A stretch of DNA of 64,000 bases from Cupriavidus pinatubonensis (GCF_019602855.1 NZ_CP080767.1:3534001-3598000); one strand, 5' to 3'; shown: positions 16,339 to 25,960, counted from the stretch's first letter. The notes: generated by a model from the letters alone, not told the origin. Numbers and translations are program-made.

Positions 16339-18540
16339 TCAATGCTGCGCCTGCGCCGAGGTGTCTGTTTCCGCCCCGGCCGCGCGGCCGATATCGTCGC
16401 GCAAGGCGACGAATTCCTTCTCGAAGTCCAGCGTGCGACGCTGAGTCGACATGGCCATCAGCACATGGCTGCCTGACGATGCCGCTTCCGTTTGCACGGC
16501 GGCGTCCGCATGATGGCCCGGATCCTTGATCCAGACCCAGACGCGGCGCTCGCGAATATAGAACATCGAAAACACGCCCAGCACCAGCAGCAGACAGCCA
16601 AGATACACGATGTTCTTGCCCGGCGCACGGGTCATCTGGAACACGCTGGCCTTGATCTCCTTGAAGTCGTCGAGCTGCAGGAACACCGGCGCGCCGTAGA
16701 AGAAGCTGTCGGACAGCGCATTGATCGATTGCTGCAGGAAAGCGCCGCTCTGCGCACTGTTGGGTACCACGGGCTGCTTGTCTTGCGCGCGCGCGATCTG
16801 CCACAACTCCCACATCGAGCCGTTGAGGATCTTCAGCAGCACATCGGCGGCTTTCTGTTGCTCCGCCGCCGGCACCGACTTTTCCAGGAATGACGCGATC
16901 GCGGTAAAGCCGCCCGGTGGGGAATCCGGATTCGGGCGGGTGGCGCCGGCAAAGAGATCCAGCGCGCGCAGTGCGCTTTCGGCAAGCTGGCCACGCAGTT
17001 CGGCCTTGTCGGCACCCGGCATCGAGGCGAGCGCAAAGCGGCGCGCCGCCTCGCCGCGCATGGCGCGGTCCTGCAGCGCGGCGCGCAGGCGCATCCAGTC
17101 GGCCACGCTGCCCTGGTCATCGGCGGGAATGCGCAGGTAACGGAACGGCTCGTTGGGCGACTCGCGCATGCCGGCCAGGAACACCGACTGGCCGTCAAGC
17201 TGCACCGGCACCATGTAGTTGTTGTACTCGCGCGCCTGGCCGTTGCGGTCGCGCAGCTTGTACTGAACCGAAGGGCCGACATTGCGCAGCGTCTTTTCCT
17301 TTTGCGCGCTGGCGGCGGCGCCCAGGTGCGACTCGATGGTCTCGTTGAACGACTTGCGCGCCACGCCACGCGCATCGGGCTTGCCCGAGGCATCGGTGAC
17401 GTTCTCGATGTTCATCAGGCGGAAATCGCTGAACTCGACGGTCAGGCCTTCAGTGTCCGCGGCCAAGCCGGTGCCGGTCAGCGGGGCGTTGCCACCGACG
17501 GTGCCGGCAAACGGGAAAGTACCGTGGGCTGTGCCCTGCATCGGGTAGCCGACGAACTTCAGCTGCGAGCCGCCGTCCTCGAAACTCGACTGGTAGATCG
17601 CAACACCATCGACGATCAGCGGCTCGTTGACCTTCACCGTCGCATGCGTCTGCTTGCCCGTGGCACGGTCGGTCACGACCACGTCGGACGCGAACAGCTT
17701 GGGCATGCCGGTCGGGTAGAAATCGATCGTGAACTTCTTGAGCGTGAGGTTGAACGGCAGGTCCTGCACGAGTGCGCCATCGGCGATGTTCAGGATCGCA
17801 GTGGAGACAGTCGAACCTTCAGGCACGAACGCATTGCCGCGGAAGCCCGGGTTGCTGGTCGACAGCCGGTGCTGCGGCGGGATATCGCTGATGACGGCGT
17901 TGCCGCGGATCGGTGTCTTGCCGCCGAACCACATTTGCGCGCGGATCAGCATGTCGCCATCGAGCAGGCCACCGATGCAGATCACCACGATCGCGGTATG
18001 CGCGAGGATATAACCGAGCTTGTTCGCCGCCCCCGCCTTCGCCGCGAGCAGCGTCGCGCCTTCGTGCTCAACCTGTCGCGTGCGGTAGCCGCGGTTGCGC
18101 AGGAGGGCCGTGACGCGAGCCGTGGCCTCGGCGCGCGGCCGCGCCGCCTCGAATTCGCCGCGATGGTGGAACGCACGCAGGCTGCGTTCGCGTACATGGT
18201 CCTTCCACGAACGCATATCGACGATCATCTTGGGCGCATTGCGCACAAGGCACAGCGATGTCGACACCACCAGGAACGTCAGGATCAGCAGGAACCACCA
18301 CGAGCCGTAGACCTTCTGCAGCGACAACGCGTGGAAGACATCGGCCCAGAACGGCCCAAACTGGTTCACGTAGTTGGGGTAGGGCTCGTTCTGCTTGAGC
18401 ACGGTACCCACGATGCTGGCAATGGCAATCACCGTCAGCAGGGCAATCGCAAAGCGCATCGAGGACAACAATTCGACCGCGTCGCGCAACACGCGGTGGG
18501 GGGTCTTCAGGTGCAGGCCTGAAGTGGAAGCGGTCGACAT
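16339..18540 (-). CDS. resB: System II cytochrome c biogenesis protein ResB/Ccs1
   Basis: Partner of the heme handler in System II; keeps apocytochrome thiols available and forms the synthetase. The 733-residue product has three N-terminal transmembrane helices (FAIALLTVIAIASIVGTVLKQ; WWFLLILTFLVVSTSLCLVR; and a third near NKLGYILAHTAIVVICIGGL), a large periplasmic domain with YQSSFEDGGSQLKF, and a last helix near KNIVYLGCLLLVLGVFSMF, then a cytoplasmic tail. The start at 18540 (MSTASTSG) precedes the first helix closely; the open frame extends much further upstream across the cytochrome c4 terminator and is not coding there. Confidence 0.94.
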   Translation of the reverse strand: MSTASTSGLHLKTPHRVLRDAVELLSSMRFAIALLTVIAIASIVGTVLKQNEPYPNYVNQFGPFWADVFHALSLQKVYGSWWFLLILTFLVVSTSLCLVRNAPKMIVDMRSWKDHVRERSLRAFHHRGEFEAARPRAEATARVTALLRNRGYRTRQVEHEGATLLAAKAGAANKLGYILAHTAIVVICIGGLLDGDMLIRAQMWFGGKTPIRGNAVISDIPPQHRLSTSNPGFRGNAFVPEGSTVSTAILNIADGALVQDLPFNLTLKKFTIDFYPTGMPKLFASDVVVTDRATGKQTHATVKVNEPLIVDGVAIYQSSFEDGGSQLKFVGYPMQGTAHGTFPFAGTVGGNAPLTGTGLAADTEGLTVEFSDFRLMNIENVTDASGKPDARGVARKSFNETIESHLGAAASAQKEKTLRNVGPSVQYKLRDRNGQAREYNNYMVPVQLDGQSVFLAGMRESPNEPFRYLRIPADDQGSVADWMRLRAALQDRAMRGEAARRFALASMPGADKAELRGQLAESALRALDLFAGATRPNPDSPPGGFTAIASFLEKSVPAAEQQKAADVLLKILNGSMWELWQIARAQDKQPVVPNSAQSGAFLQQSINALSDSFFYGAPVFLQLDDFKEIKASVFQMTRAPGKNIVYLGCLLLVLGVFSMFYIRERRVWVWIKDPGHHADAAVQTEAASSGSHVLMAMSTQRRTLDFEKEFVALRDDIGRAAGAETDTSAQAQH

Positions 18541-18567
18541 GTGCAGTGCAGCAGTAAGCTTTGAAAT

Positions 18568-18604
18568 AAAAAAGGGTGGACATGCTTGGCAAGCAGGCCA
18601 CCCT
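18568..18604 (-). terminator. Terminator after cytochrome c4
   Basis: Long imperfect stem with outer arms AGGGTGG and CCACCCT and inner TGCTTG/CAAGCA pairing, followed on the minus strand by TTTTTTATTTC. It separates the cytochrome c4 gene from resB, implying resB has its own promoter in the short interval after it or depends on readthrough. Confidence 0.85.
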
Positions 18605-18695
18605 CTTCGATTGTTGCCGACGCCAACGGTTTCATCCTGCTTCGTGCCCCGCTCCTGCGAGGCGCAGGCCAACCGTCCGGCCGGCGCGGAACGAC

Positions 18696-19355
18696 TTAGC
18701 GAACGCCGGCGACGTAATCCGCCACGGCCTTGATCTCGGCATCCGACATCTTGGCAGCGATGGTCGTCATCACCGGATTGTTCTTGCGGGTGCCCTGGCG
18801 GAATGCCACGAGCTGGGCTTCGGTGTAGTCCGACCACTGACCGCCGATGCGCGGATACTGGGCCGGAATACCGGCGCCGGTCGGGCCATGGCAGGCGGCA
18901 CAAGCCGGCACGCCCTTGGCCGCGATACCCGCGCGGTAGATTTTCTGGCCGGCCTCGATCGTGTCCTTGTTCTTGGCGGTGGCCGGCTTGATCGGCTGCT
19001 TCGCGAGGTAGGCGCCGATGTCCTTCATTTCCTGGTCGTTCAGCGCGCCAGCCAGCGGCGACATGATCGCGTTATTGCGCGACTTGTCCTTGAAGTTGGC
19101 CAGCTGCTTGTGGACGTATTCGGGATGCTGTGCAGCCAGCTTCGGGTTGGCGGCGGCGCCGCTGTTGCCGTTGGCACCGTGGCAGCTCAGGCAGGCGGGA
19201 ACATTGCGATCGGGCGCGCCCTGCGTATACAGCGTTTCGCCCTTTGCCGGATCTGCCTTCGCGGCGGCTTGCTCGGAGGCAGAAGCCAGACCGGTCATGG
19301 CGGTTGCAGGCAGGGCCAGCACCAGGACACCCAGAAGCTTCGCAATGCGGTTCAT
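18696..19355 (-). CDS. Diheme cytochrome c4
   Basis: Periplasmic electron carrier, typically donating to terminal cbb3 or aa3 oxidases. The 219-residue precursor has a signal peptide cleaved near ASASEQ and two class I cytochrome domains with heme motifs CLSCH and CAACH, each followed by a distal Met ligand (NAIMSPLA and NPVMTTIA). The two halves are clear duplicates. The ATG at 19355 begins the signal peptide. Location beside the System II maturation genes fits its need for heme attachment. Confidence 0.95.
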   Translation of the reverse strand: MNRIAKLLGVLVLALPATAMTGLASASEQAAAKADPAKGETLYTQGAPDRNVPACLSCHGANGNSGAAANPKLAAQHPEYVHKQLANFKDKSRNNAIMSPLAGALNDQEMKDIGAYLAKQPIKPATAKNKDTIEAGQKIYRAGIAAKGVPACAACHGPTGAGIPAQYPRIGGQWSDYTEAQLVAFRQGTRKNNPVMTTIAAKMSDAEIKAVADYVAGVR

Positions 19356-19803
19356 TCGCACACCTTGTCTGAATTGTATTGAATACCGTAGTGCATGCCG
19401 GCCGGCACTTTGCGGGCGGTGAGGACGCGCCTTGCAAGGCCCTGCATCGTGGTGGCAACGACCGAAACATCCGGTCAGGCCGGTGCGCCAGGCAGCAGAC
19501 CCCGCCTTCCTGGCACCGCTCACGATGGAACGGCAAACACGGCCTTCCGTCCGGATGGAACGGGTCACCGGCAACGCGGCCATGGATGCCCTGCGTCACC
19601 CGGACAGGAGACCGTAAACCGGCGTATTGTACAATAAATAATGTGCCGGATTGATGCCATGGAGCCCCTGTGCCTGTGCTGGATCAAATCCGGCGGCCTG
19701 GCCGATCCCGTGCCGCCAGCCTTATCACCTCGGCGTGACCGTGGTTGCCGCGCTTCGCGCATGTCGCGCCGCCGCAATCAGCCCGCCCCACCCGCTTCAG
19801 CGC
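19356..19803. other. Divergent intergenic region between cytochrome c4 and engB
   Basis: 448 bases with no supportable gene; several short overlapping open frames here have no family resemblance. An AT-rich island in otherwise GC-rich DNA contains the palindrome ATTGTACAAT (19626-19635) followed by AAATAAT, a plausible promoter or operator region for engB. No clear -35 partner is visible. Confidence 0.5.
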
Positions 19804-20490
19804 ATGTCCCTCCTACACCAGGCCCGCTTTTTTACGACCGTCAACCATCTGCGCGACCTGCCTGCCACCGCGGTGCCCGAAGTCGCGTTCGCCGGACGCT
19901 CCAACGCCGGCAAGTCGACGGCCATCAACATCCTTTGCAACCAGAAACGCCTGGCCTTTTCGTCCCGCACGCCGGGCCGCACGCAGCACATCAACTACTT
20001 CACGGTGGCCCCGGTAAAAGCGCCGGATCCGATCGCTTTCCTGGTCGACTTGCCGGGCTATGGCTATGCCGAGGTGTCCGGCTCGGCCAAGTATCACTGG
20101 CAAGGGCTGCTCAGCGATTACGTGCAGACCCGGTCGCAGCTCTCGGGCCTGATCCTGATGATGGACGCGCGCCGCCCCTTCACCGATCTCGATTGCCAGA
20201 TGGTCGAGTGGTTCCTGCCCACCGGCAAGCCGGTGCATGTGCTGCTGACCAAGGCCGACAAGCTCACCAACAGCGAAAACGCCAAGGCCCTGCGCGAAAC
20301 CCGGAAGATGCTGGAAGGCTATGCGGAGCAGCTTGCCACCCCGGTGCCTCTGACCGCCCAGCTGTTTTCCAGCCTCAAGCGCCGCGGCATCGAAGAAGCA
20401 CAGCGGGTCATCGCGGGCTGGTTGTCGCTGCCCGAAGCTCAGGCAGCGGCGCCGGCAGAACAACCGGCTGCGCCGGGCGCGTCCGAGTGA
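19804..20490 (+). CDS. engB: Ribosome biogenesis GTPase YihA/EngB
   Basis: GTPase (YsxC/YihA) needed for assembly of the large ribosomal subunit. The 228-residue product has G1 [10 protein letters not shown], the switch I threonine in [13 protein letters not shown]3 DLPGYGYA, and G4 TKADKL, with the family's [10 protein letters not shown] near the C-terminus and a low-complexity alanine/proline tail. The frame is open to 19651, but [10 protein letters not shown] matches the usual N-terminus. It commonly lies next to a cytochrome c4/ccs locus, as here. Confidence 0.95.
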
Positions 20491-20510
20491 CACGACCATA
20501 GCGCGCGGAC

Positions 20511-20632
20511 AAAAAAAAGCCCCGTTGCAAGCAACGGGGACGAACTTTCCCGCCGGTTGAGGCGGGTACCCGCTCAGGGAGGAGTAGCGGGGGACACCGC
20601 GCCACGCGAGGCGCAACGCAAGGTGTCCGCGA
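20511..20632 (-). ncRNA. Candidate small RNA between engB and hemB
   Basis: A strong minus-strand terminator (stem 20520-20528 with 20531-20539, then eight T residues at 20511-20518) has no minus-strand gene upstream of it. Before it, on the same strand, are a hairpin around the palindrome GCGGGTACCCGC (20562-20573, extended by TGAG/CTCA pairing) and a long hairpin whose arms GGACACC and GGTGTCC lie at 20592-20598 and 20622-20628. A TATCAT hexamer lies just upstream (about 20635-20640). Three consecutive hairpins ending in a T-tract is typical small-RNA architecture. It does not carry the signature of 4.5S RNA or an obvious 6S fold. Confidence 0.5.
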
Positions 20633-20759
20633 GTATGATAGCGGGCACACACAAAAGTTTAGTTTTTCTGCGGAATGCGCTACGGCGTGCCCGCCGCGGG
20701 TCGGTGGTGAACCATCTTCCGCACATTTCCTCCTGTGAATTTCCCTCCTTCAAGCTGCC

Positions 20760-21752
20760 ATGTCTGCCTTTCCCGAGTACCGTCCCCGCCGCATGCGTCG
20801 CGATGACTTCTCGCGGCGTCTGATGCGCGAAAACCGTTTGTCGCCGGACAACCTGATCTATCCCGTCTTCATCCTGGACGGGCAGAACCAGCGCCAGACG
20901 GTGGCATCCATGCCCGGCGTGGAGCGCGTGTCGGTCGACCTGCTGCTGCCGGTGGCCGAAGACTGCGTGAAACTCGGCATCCCGGTGATCGCGCTGTTCC
21001 CGGTCATCGACCCGTCGCTGAAGACGCCCGACGGCATCGAGGCGACCAATGCCGACGGCCTGGTGCCGCGCGCCGTGCGTGCGCTGAAGGACCGCTTCCC
21101 GGAACTCGGCGTGCTGACCGACGTGGCACTCGACCCGTACACGAGCCATGGCCAGGACGGCGTGCTTGATGACAACGGCTACGTGATCAACGACCAGACT
21201 GTCGAGATCCTGGTCAGGCAAGCACTGGTCCAGGCCGAGGCCGGCGTCGACATCGTCGCGCCGTCCGACATGATGGATGGCCGCATCGGCGCCGTGCGCA
21301 TGGCGCTGGAAGACGCGGGCCACATCCATACGCGCATCATGGCGTACTCGGCCAAGTACGCGTCAGCGTTCTACGGCCCGTTCCGCGACGCCGTCGGCTC
21401 GGCTGCCAATCTGGGCAAAGGCAACAAGATGACCTACCAGATGGACCCGGCCAACACCGATGAAGCCCTGCGCGAAGTCGCCCAGGACATCATGGAAGGC
21501 GCCGACATGGTGATGGTCAAGCCCGGCATGCCGTACCTGGACATCGTGCGCCGCGTGAAGGACGAGTTCCGCTTCCCGACCTACGTCTACCAGGTCAGCG
21601 GCGAGTATGCGATGCTCAAGGCCGCCGCGCAGAACGGCTGGCTCGACCATGACAAGGTCATGATGGAATCGCTGCTGGCGTTCCGCCGCGCCGGCGCCGA
21701 CGGCATCCTGACCTACTTCGCGCGCGACGCCGCGCGCCTGCTCGCCGGCTAA
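20760..21752 (+). CDS. hemB: Delta-aminolevulinic acid dehydratase (porphobilinogen synthase)
   Basis: Condenses two 5-aminolevulinates to porphobilinogen in tetrapyrrole synthesis. The 330-residue product has the family N-terminus RPRRMRRDDFSRRLMRE, the first Schiff-base lysine region YSAKYASAFYGPFRDA and the second MVKPGMPYLDIVR, in the expected order. The metal-site region DVALDPYTSHGQDG lacks the cysteine cluster of zinc enzymes and is of the aspartate-rich, magnesium type. It is followed after 15 bases by the CorA-like gene. Confidence 0.97.
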   Translation: MSAFPEYRPRRMRRDDFSRRLMRENRLSPDNLIYPVFILDGQNQRQTVASMPGVERVSVDLLLPVAEDCVKLGIPVIALFPVIDPSLKTPDGIEATNADGLVPRAVRALKDRFPELGVLTDVALDPYTSHGQDGVLDDNGYVINDQTVEILVRQALVQAEAGVDIVAPSDMMDGRIGAVRMALEDAGHIHTRIMAYSAKYASAFYGPFRDAVGSAANLGKGNKMTYQMDPANTDEALREVAQDIMEGADMVMVKPGMPYLDIVRRVKDEFRFPTYVYQVSGEYAMLKAAAQNGWLDHDKVMMESLLAFRRAGADGILTYFARDAARLLAG

Positions 21753-21767
21753 GGCCACGCCGCACGC

Positions 21768-22958
21768 ATGGAGTTGCTAGGCTTTTCAGCCGGCCAGGTT
21801 CACCCGCTCGCCTCCCTGGATGAGGCGGCGGCGTTCCTCGGCGGCAATGCGGCGGCCCGCTTTGTCTGGGCCGATTTCCCGATCGAAGAGGTATCCGCTG
21901 CACCGGACGTCTGGCGCGAGAACGTGCGGCGGCTTGCCGGAGCGCCGATCCTCGACCTGCATCTGACCGATGCCACCAACACGGCGCATCCGTCGTATTT
22001 CGACACGACGCACGCGTACGACATGGTGATCTTCCGCAAGCTGACGTTCGAGACGAGCCGCGCGATCGCCGAGGCCGACGGCTCACCGGTGACAGCGGTC
22101 GAAGCCGCGCCGAAGCCGCGGCGTTATCCTCCCGGCTTCCTGCCCGCACTGGCCCGCATCGACACCCAGCCGGTCACCTTCTTCGTCTTCGACACAGTAC
22201 TTGTCACCGTCCGGCCGGGCCCGTCGCGCACAATCGACCAGGTACGCCAGCGCCTGCTGGAATCCTGCCAGGAGCCGCGCCCCGTGGCGCCGAAAGCGTA
22301 CGGCCACGCGCCGTTGCTGCACGGCACGCGGCCGCCAAGCCGGCCCGAGGACCTGATGCTGCGCCTGCTCAACGCCATGGTCGACCGCTATCTTGAACTG
22401 CGCGCGCCGCTCACGCGCCAGCTCGACCGCTGGCAACGCGCGCTGCTCAATTCGCGACGCAGTTTCTCGAGCTGGGAAGGGCTTCTGGATGCACGCATTC
22501 AGCTGCGCAGGCTCGAACACCTGAGCGAAGAACAACGCGATGCGCTGCAGGAGTTCCGCGACAGCGTGCTGGACAACCGCTACAGCGCCGATCCGACCGA
22601 GCCAGCGGACAAGGCACCGGGCCGCGACGAAGTGCTGCTCGTGCGCATCAACGACCTGATGGAGCACATCCAGCGCGTGCTCGCGCATGCGCGCCGACTT
22701 GAAGACTCGATCGAGTCCGCCGTCCAGATCCATTTCTCGGCGGTGGCCCACCGGACCAACCGCACAATGCGCACGCTGACGCTGATCACGGCGCTATTCA
22801 TGCCGCTGACGCTGATCACCGGCATCTTCGGCATGAACTTCGAACGCATGCCGTGGCTGCGCGAGCCCGACGGGTTCTGGTGGTCGATCGGCCTGATGGG
22901 CGCGGTGGTGGTGATACTGGCCGCCGTATGGGGACTTGGGCGGCAGTTGGAGCGGTAG
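21768..22958 (+). CDS. CorA-family divalent cation transporter
   Basis: 396-residue member of the CorA/ZntB superfamily. A long cytoplasmic N-terminal domain with a helical stalk (charged residues about 215-320) precedes two C-terminal transmembrane helices; the signature GMN is at residues 355-357 in TGIFGMNFERMPW, ending the first helix. Substrate (Mg, Co or Zn) cannot be assigned from sequence alone. It probably forms a unit with hemB, whose product here looks magnesium dependent; that link is speculative. Its stop is three bases from the convergent dsbD stop. Confidence 0.9.
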   Translation: MELLGFSAGQVHPLASLDEAAAFLGGNAAARFVWADFPIEEVSAAPDVWRENVRRLAGAPILDLHLTDATNTAHPSYFDTTHAYDMVIFRKLTFETSRAIAEADGSPVTAVEAAPKPRRYPPGFLPALARIDTQPVTFFVFDTVLVTVRPGPSRTIDQVRQRLLESCQEPRPVAPKAYGHAPLLHGTRPPSRPEDLMLRLLNAMVDRYLELRAPLTRQLDRWQRALLNSRRSFSSWEGLLDARIQLRRLEHLSEEQRDALQEFRDSVLDNRYSADPTEPADKAPGRDEVLLVRINDLMEHIQRVLAHARRLEDSIESAVQIHFSAVAHRTNRTMRTLTLITALFMPLTLITGIFGMNFERMPWLREPDGFWWSIGLMGAVVVILAAVWGLGRQLER

Positions 22959-22961
22959 GGC

Positions 22962-24881
22962 TCAGGTGCTGGGGCGTGTACCGAACGCACGCTCCAGGCT
23001 GTCCAGGAAGCGGCCTGCGGACTGGTAGCCGATCACGCGCACAGGCCGTTCGCGGCCATCGGCGCCGAACAGGATGATCCCCGGCGGACCGAACAGGCCG
23101 AAGCGCTTGAGCAGCGCCTTGTCATCGGCGTTGTTGGCGGTCACGTCAGCCTGCAGCAGCACGATTTCCGACATGCGCGCCCGAACCTTGGCGTCCGTGA
23201 AGGTCAGGTGTTCCATTTCCTTGCAACTTACGCACCAGTCCGCGTAGAAGTCGAGCAGCACGGGCTTGCCGGCGGCCGCTGCCTGGGCCACGCGTGCATC
23301 CAGTTCCGCGACGCTGCGGACGCGCTCGAAGCGCACGGACTGCGGTCCTGCCGCCGTCTCCGCTCCACCGCCAGCGACGCGTGCCAAGCTCAGGTGCGCC
23401 AACGGCTGCAGCGGATCCCGGCCACCCGAGGCCAGTCCCAGCAGCAGGATCGCACCCGCCAGCGCCGCCAGTACACCCAGTCCCTTGCCCAGCCTCGCCA
23501 GGCCGCGGGCCTCAGCACCGAGCGCATCAAACGCGCCCAGGAACACCGCAGCCACCAGCAGCAACGCGGCCCACAGCGCCATGGTCAGCCACGCCGGCAG
23601 CACCGGCGTCACCATCCAGATCGCCACGCCCAGCAGCAGGAAGCCGAAGAAGCGCTTGGTGGCCTCCATCCAGTGCCCGGCGCGGGGCAGCAGATTGCCT
23701 GCGCCCACGCCAACGAGCACCAGCGGAACACCCATTCCCAGTGCCATGGCCAGCAGCGCGGTGCCGCCGGTTACCGCATCGCGGGTCTGCGCGATATACG
23801 CGAGCGCACCGGCTAGCGGTGCCGTCACGCACGGCCCGACGATCAGCGCGGAGATCGCGCCCATGGCCGCGGCGCCGATCACTTGCCCGCCCTGGCGGCG
23901 GTTTGATGTGGCCGTCAAGCGGGTCTGCCAATGCTGCGGCAGCTGAAGCTCGTAGAGCCCGAACATCGACAGCGACAGCGCCACCATCAGCGCCGCGAAC
24001 GCGGCCAGCACGGCCGGGGTCTGCAGCGCTGCGGCCAGGCCCTCGCCGAGCAGGCCTGCGGCAACGCCAATCGCCGTATAGACGACGGCCATGCCGAGCA
24101 CATAGGCCAGCGACACCACCAGCGCACGGCTGCGCGTCGCGTGCTCGCCGACGACGATGGACGACAGGATGGGCACCATCGGCAGCACACAAGGCGTGAA
24201 CGTCAGCAGCAGGCCAAGGCCAAAGAACAATGCGAGGACGACGCCAAGGTTGCGGCTGGCCAGGACGCCGGCGATGCGGTCGTTCTCGTCGAGGCGCGCG
24301 GGGGGCGCAACGGCTTCCGTACCGGGCCTCGCCGACGCTGCCGGCGGCACGGTCGCCTCGCTGCGCGGCCTGTCGGCGAACAGGTTCCCCAAGGGCGAGC
24401 CACCCACCTTGTAGACGCTTTCCATCGGCGGATAGCAGAGTCCCTTGTCGGCACAGCCCTGGGACGTGACGACGAGCGACCATTTGCCATCAGCCGGCGC
24501 GGACTGGACCGGCAAGCGGATCACCACCGCATCGCGGTAGGTTTCCATCTCCTTGCCGAACGTCTCGTCGAACTTCACCTTGCCGTGAGGAAATTCGGGC
24601 TGGCCCAGGCGGACAGTGTCGGGCCGGGCGGCAAAGGCAAAGCGCTCCCGGTACAGGTAATAGCCGCTTGCCACGTCGAAGCGCACTTCAATGGTCTGAG
24701 GGTCGATCTGCCGGGCGGCAAAGCGAAAGGCCTGCTCAGGGGGCAGGAAATCGTCTTCCGTGGCCGCATGGGCGCCAGTGACCAGGCACAACCAGGCCAC
24801 CATCACCGCCAGCACTGCGGCGATATGCCGCGCCCAGCCCGCCCCGTATGACCGCGCCAAAAGCGCAAAACCCATGCTCAT
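22962..24881 (-). CDS. dsbD: Thiol:disulfide interchange protein DsbD
   Basis: Transfers reducing power from cytoplasmic thioredoxin across the membrane to periplasmic DsbC/CcmG-type proteins. The 639-residue product has a signal peptide (cleavage near HAATEDD), an N-terminal DsbD-alpha immunoglobulin-like domain with redox cysteines in QGCADKGLCYPP, an eight-helix membrane domain with TPCVLPMVPI and GPCVTAPLAG, and a thioredoxin domain with Cys550-Val-Ser-Cys553. The ATG at 24881 has an AGGA site; Met3 is possible. Its role in cytochrome c maturation fits the ccs genes nearby. Confidence 0.96.
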   Translation of the reverse strand: MSMGFALLARSYGAGWARHIAAVLAVMVAWLCLVTGAHAATEDDFLPPEQAFRFAARQIDPQTIEVRFDVASGYYLYRERFAFAARPDTVRLGQPEFPHGKVKFDETFGKEMETYRDAVVIRLPVQSAPADGKWSLVVTSQGCADKGLCYPPMESVYKVGGSPLGNLFADRPRSEATVPPAASARPGTEAVAPPARLDENDRIAGVLASRNLGVVLALFFGLGLLLTFTPCVLPMVPILSSIVVGEHATRSRALVVSLAYVLGMAVVYTAIGVAAGLLGEGLAAALQTPAVLAAFAALMVALSLSMFGLYELQLPQHWQTRLTATSNRRQGGQVIGAAAMGAISALIVGPCVTAPLAGALAYIAQTRDAVTGGTALLAMALGMGVPLVLVGVGAGNLLPRAGHWMEATKRFFGFLLLGVAIWMVTPVLPAWLTMALWAALLLVAAVFLGAFDALGAEARGLARLGKGLGVLAALAGAILLLGLASGGRDPLQPLAHLSLARVAGGGAETAAGPQSVRFERVRSVAELDARVAQAAAAGKPVLLDFYADWCVSCKEMEHLTFTDAKVRARMSEIVLLQADVTANNADDKALLKRFGLFGPPGIILFGADGRERPVRVIGYQSAGRFLDSLERAFGTRPST

Positions 24882-24932
24882 AGACCGTCCTGAATCCTTT
24901 CTGTCACTCTGCGATGCTGTGTGCCTGGCGCC

Positions 24933-25313
24933 TCAATCCTTGTGTTGCTCGGCGCGAGTTACCTCGCCCCGCACCCATGCGAGATATGGTCCGAAACCTT
25001 GGCTCACGGGCCAGGCAATGATTTCCGGCACATCATAGGGATGATTGGCGCGGATCACAGCCTCCACCGCCGAATATTGTCCGCGCGTGGTCTTCGCCAG
25101 CAGCGGCCATTCCGTTGCCTGTTCCAGCTTGCCTTGCCACCAGTACTCGGATTCGACGGGCGCAAGACGGTTCACGCACGCGCACACGCGCGCTTCCAGC
25201 AAGGCCCGCGAAAGCTTCGCCGCGGTGTCTGCATCGGGCAGGTTGGTCAGCACGGCAATGACCGCCTCGTTGCCGCCGTCCTGGGCATTTTGTGAACTGT
25301 TACCGGCTTGCAT
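24933..25313 (-). CDS. cutA: Divalent cation tolerance protein CutA
   Basis: Small trimeric protein of the CutA1 family, linked to copper tolerance; its exact molecular role is unsettled. The 126-residue product shows VLTNLPDADTAAKLSRALLEARVCACVN, ESEYWWQGKLEQATEWPLLAKT and HPYDVPEIIAWPV, all family hallmarks. The ATG at 25313 gives the expected length with a short N-terminal extension. It lies 51 bases before dsbD, a frequent gene pair in betaproteobacteria and probably one operon. Confidence 0.94.
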   Translation of the reverse strand: MQAGNSSQNAQDGGNEAVIAVLTNLPDADTAAKLSRALLEARVCACVNRLAPVESEYWWQGKLEQATEWPLLAKTTRGQYSAVEAVIRANHPYDVPEIIAWPVSQGFGPYLAWVRGEVTRAEQHKD

Positions 25314-25341
25314 CTGGCCCCTCCGAATCCTGGCGCACAAA

Positions 25342-25371
25342 AACAAAAGAGCCAGGCAAATTGCCTGGCTC
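25342..25371 (-). terminator. Terminator of the S10-spc-alpha ribosomal transcript
   Basis: An 11-bp stem (GAGCCAGGCAA at 25349-25359 with 25361-25371) is followed on the minus strand by TTTTGTTTTT. It lies about 50 bases after rplQ and closes the long ribosomal run before cutA. Confidence 0.9.
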
Positions 25372-25422
25372 GATTGTAAGCGGTGTGTCCGAACCCGTCG
25401 GGAGACGGGCTGGAACTCAACT

Positions 25423-25818
25423 TTACTCAGCAGCTTCTTCAGCCGGAGCTTCGGTGATTTCCGGACGATCCACCAGTTCGACCAGCGCCATCGGCGCATT
25501 GTCGCCCTGACGGAAGCCGAACTTCAGGATACGCGTGTAGCCGCCCGGACGAGCGTTGTAGCGCGGGCCCAGTTCGGTGAACAGCTTGGTGACCATGTCG
25601 CGGTCGCGCAGACGGGCGAAAGCCAGACGGCGGTTGGCAACGGTGTCCTTCTTGGCCAGCGTGATGAGCGGCTCGACAACCTTGCGCAGTTCCTTGGCCT
25701 TGGGCAGGGTGGTCTTGATCAGCTCGTGCTGGAACAGCGAGTTGGACATGTTGCGCAGCATCGCGAGACGGTGCGACGAGGTGCGGTTCAGTTTCCGCAG
25801 ACCATGACGGTGACGCAT
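25423..25818 (-). CDS. rplQ: 50S ribosomal protein L17
   Basis: 131-residue L17, beginning MRHRHGLRKLNRTSSHRLAML as in all bacteria, with a C-terminal acidic, alanine-rich tail (EITEAPAEEAAE). L17 lines the polypeptide exit region of the large subunit. It is the last gene of the alpha gene set. The 142-base interval from rpoA contains two hairpin-forming repeats (around 25865-25878 and 25904-25923), possible mRNA processing or stability elements. Confidence 0.98.
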   Translation of the reverse strand: MRHRHGLRKLNRTSSHRLAMLRNMSNSLFQHELIKTTLPKAKELRKVVEPLITLAKKDTVANRRLAFARLRDRDMVTKLFTELGPRYNARPGGYTRILKFGFRQGDNAPMALVELVDRPEITEAPAEEAAE

Positions 25819-25960
25819 GATGATTCCTTTTCAGATTGAGTGTTTGACCAGCTCTTCTATCACCCCGGGAGCAAGCTCCCGAGACGCGGGCCGGTAGTCA
25901 TACATGCCCCGGCCGGAACCGGGGCGGTCCGCAACGCGAGGCCGAAGCCTCGCATCACAA

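Noticed and set aside
20511..20632. 4.5S (SRP) RNA or 6S RNA
   Set aside because: The GGAAGGAAGCAGCC-type SRP core motif is absent, and the folding pattern is three separate hairpins rather than the single bulged helix of 6S RNA.
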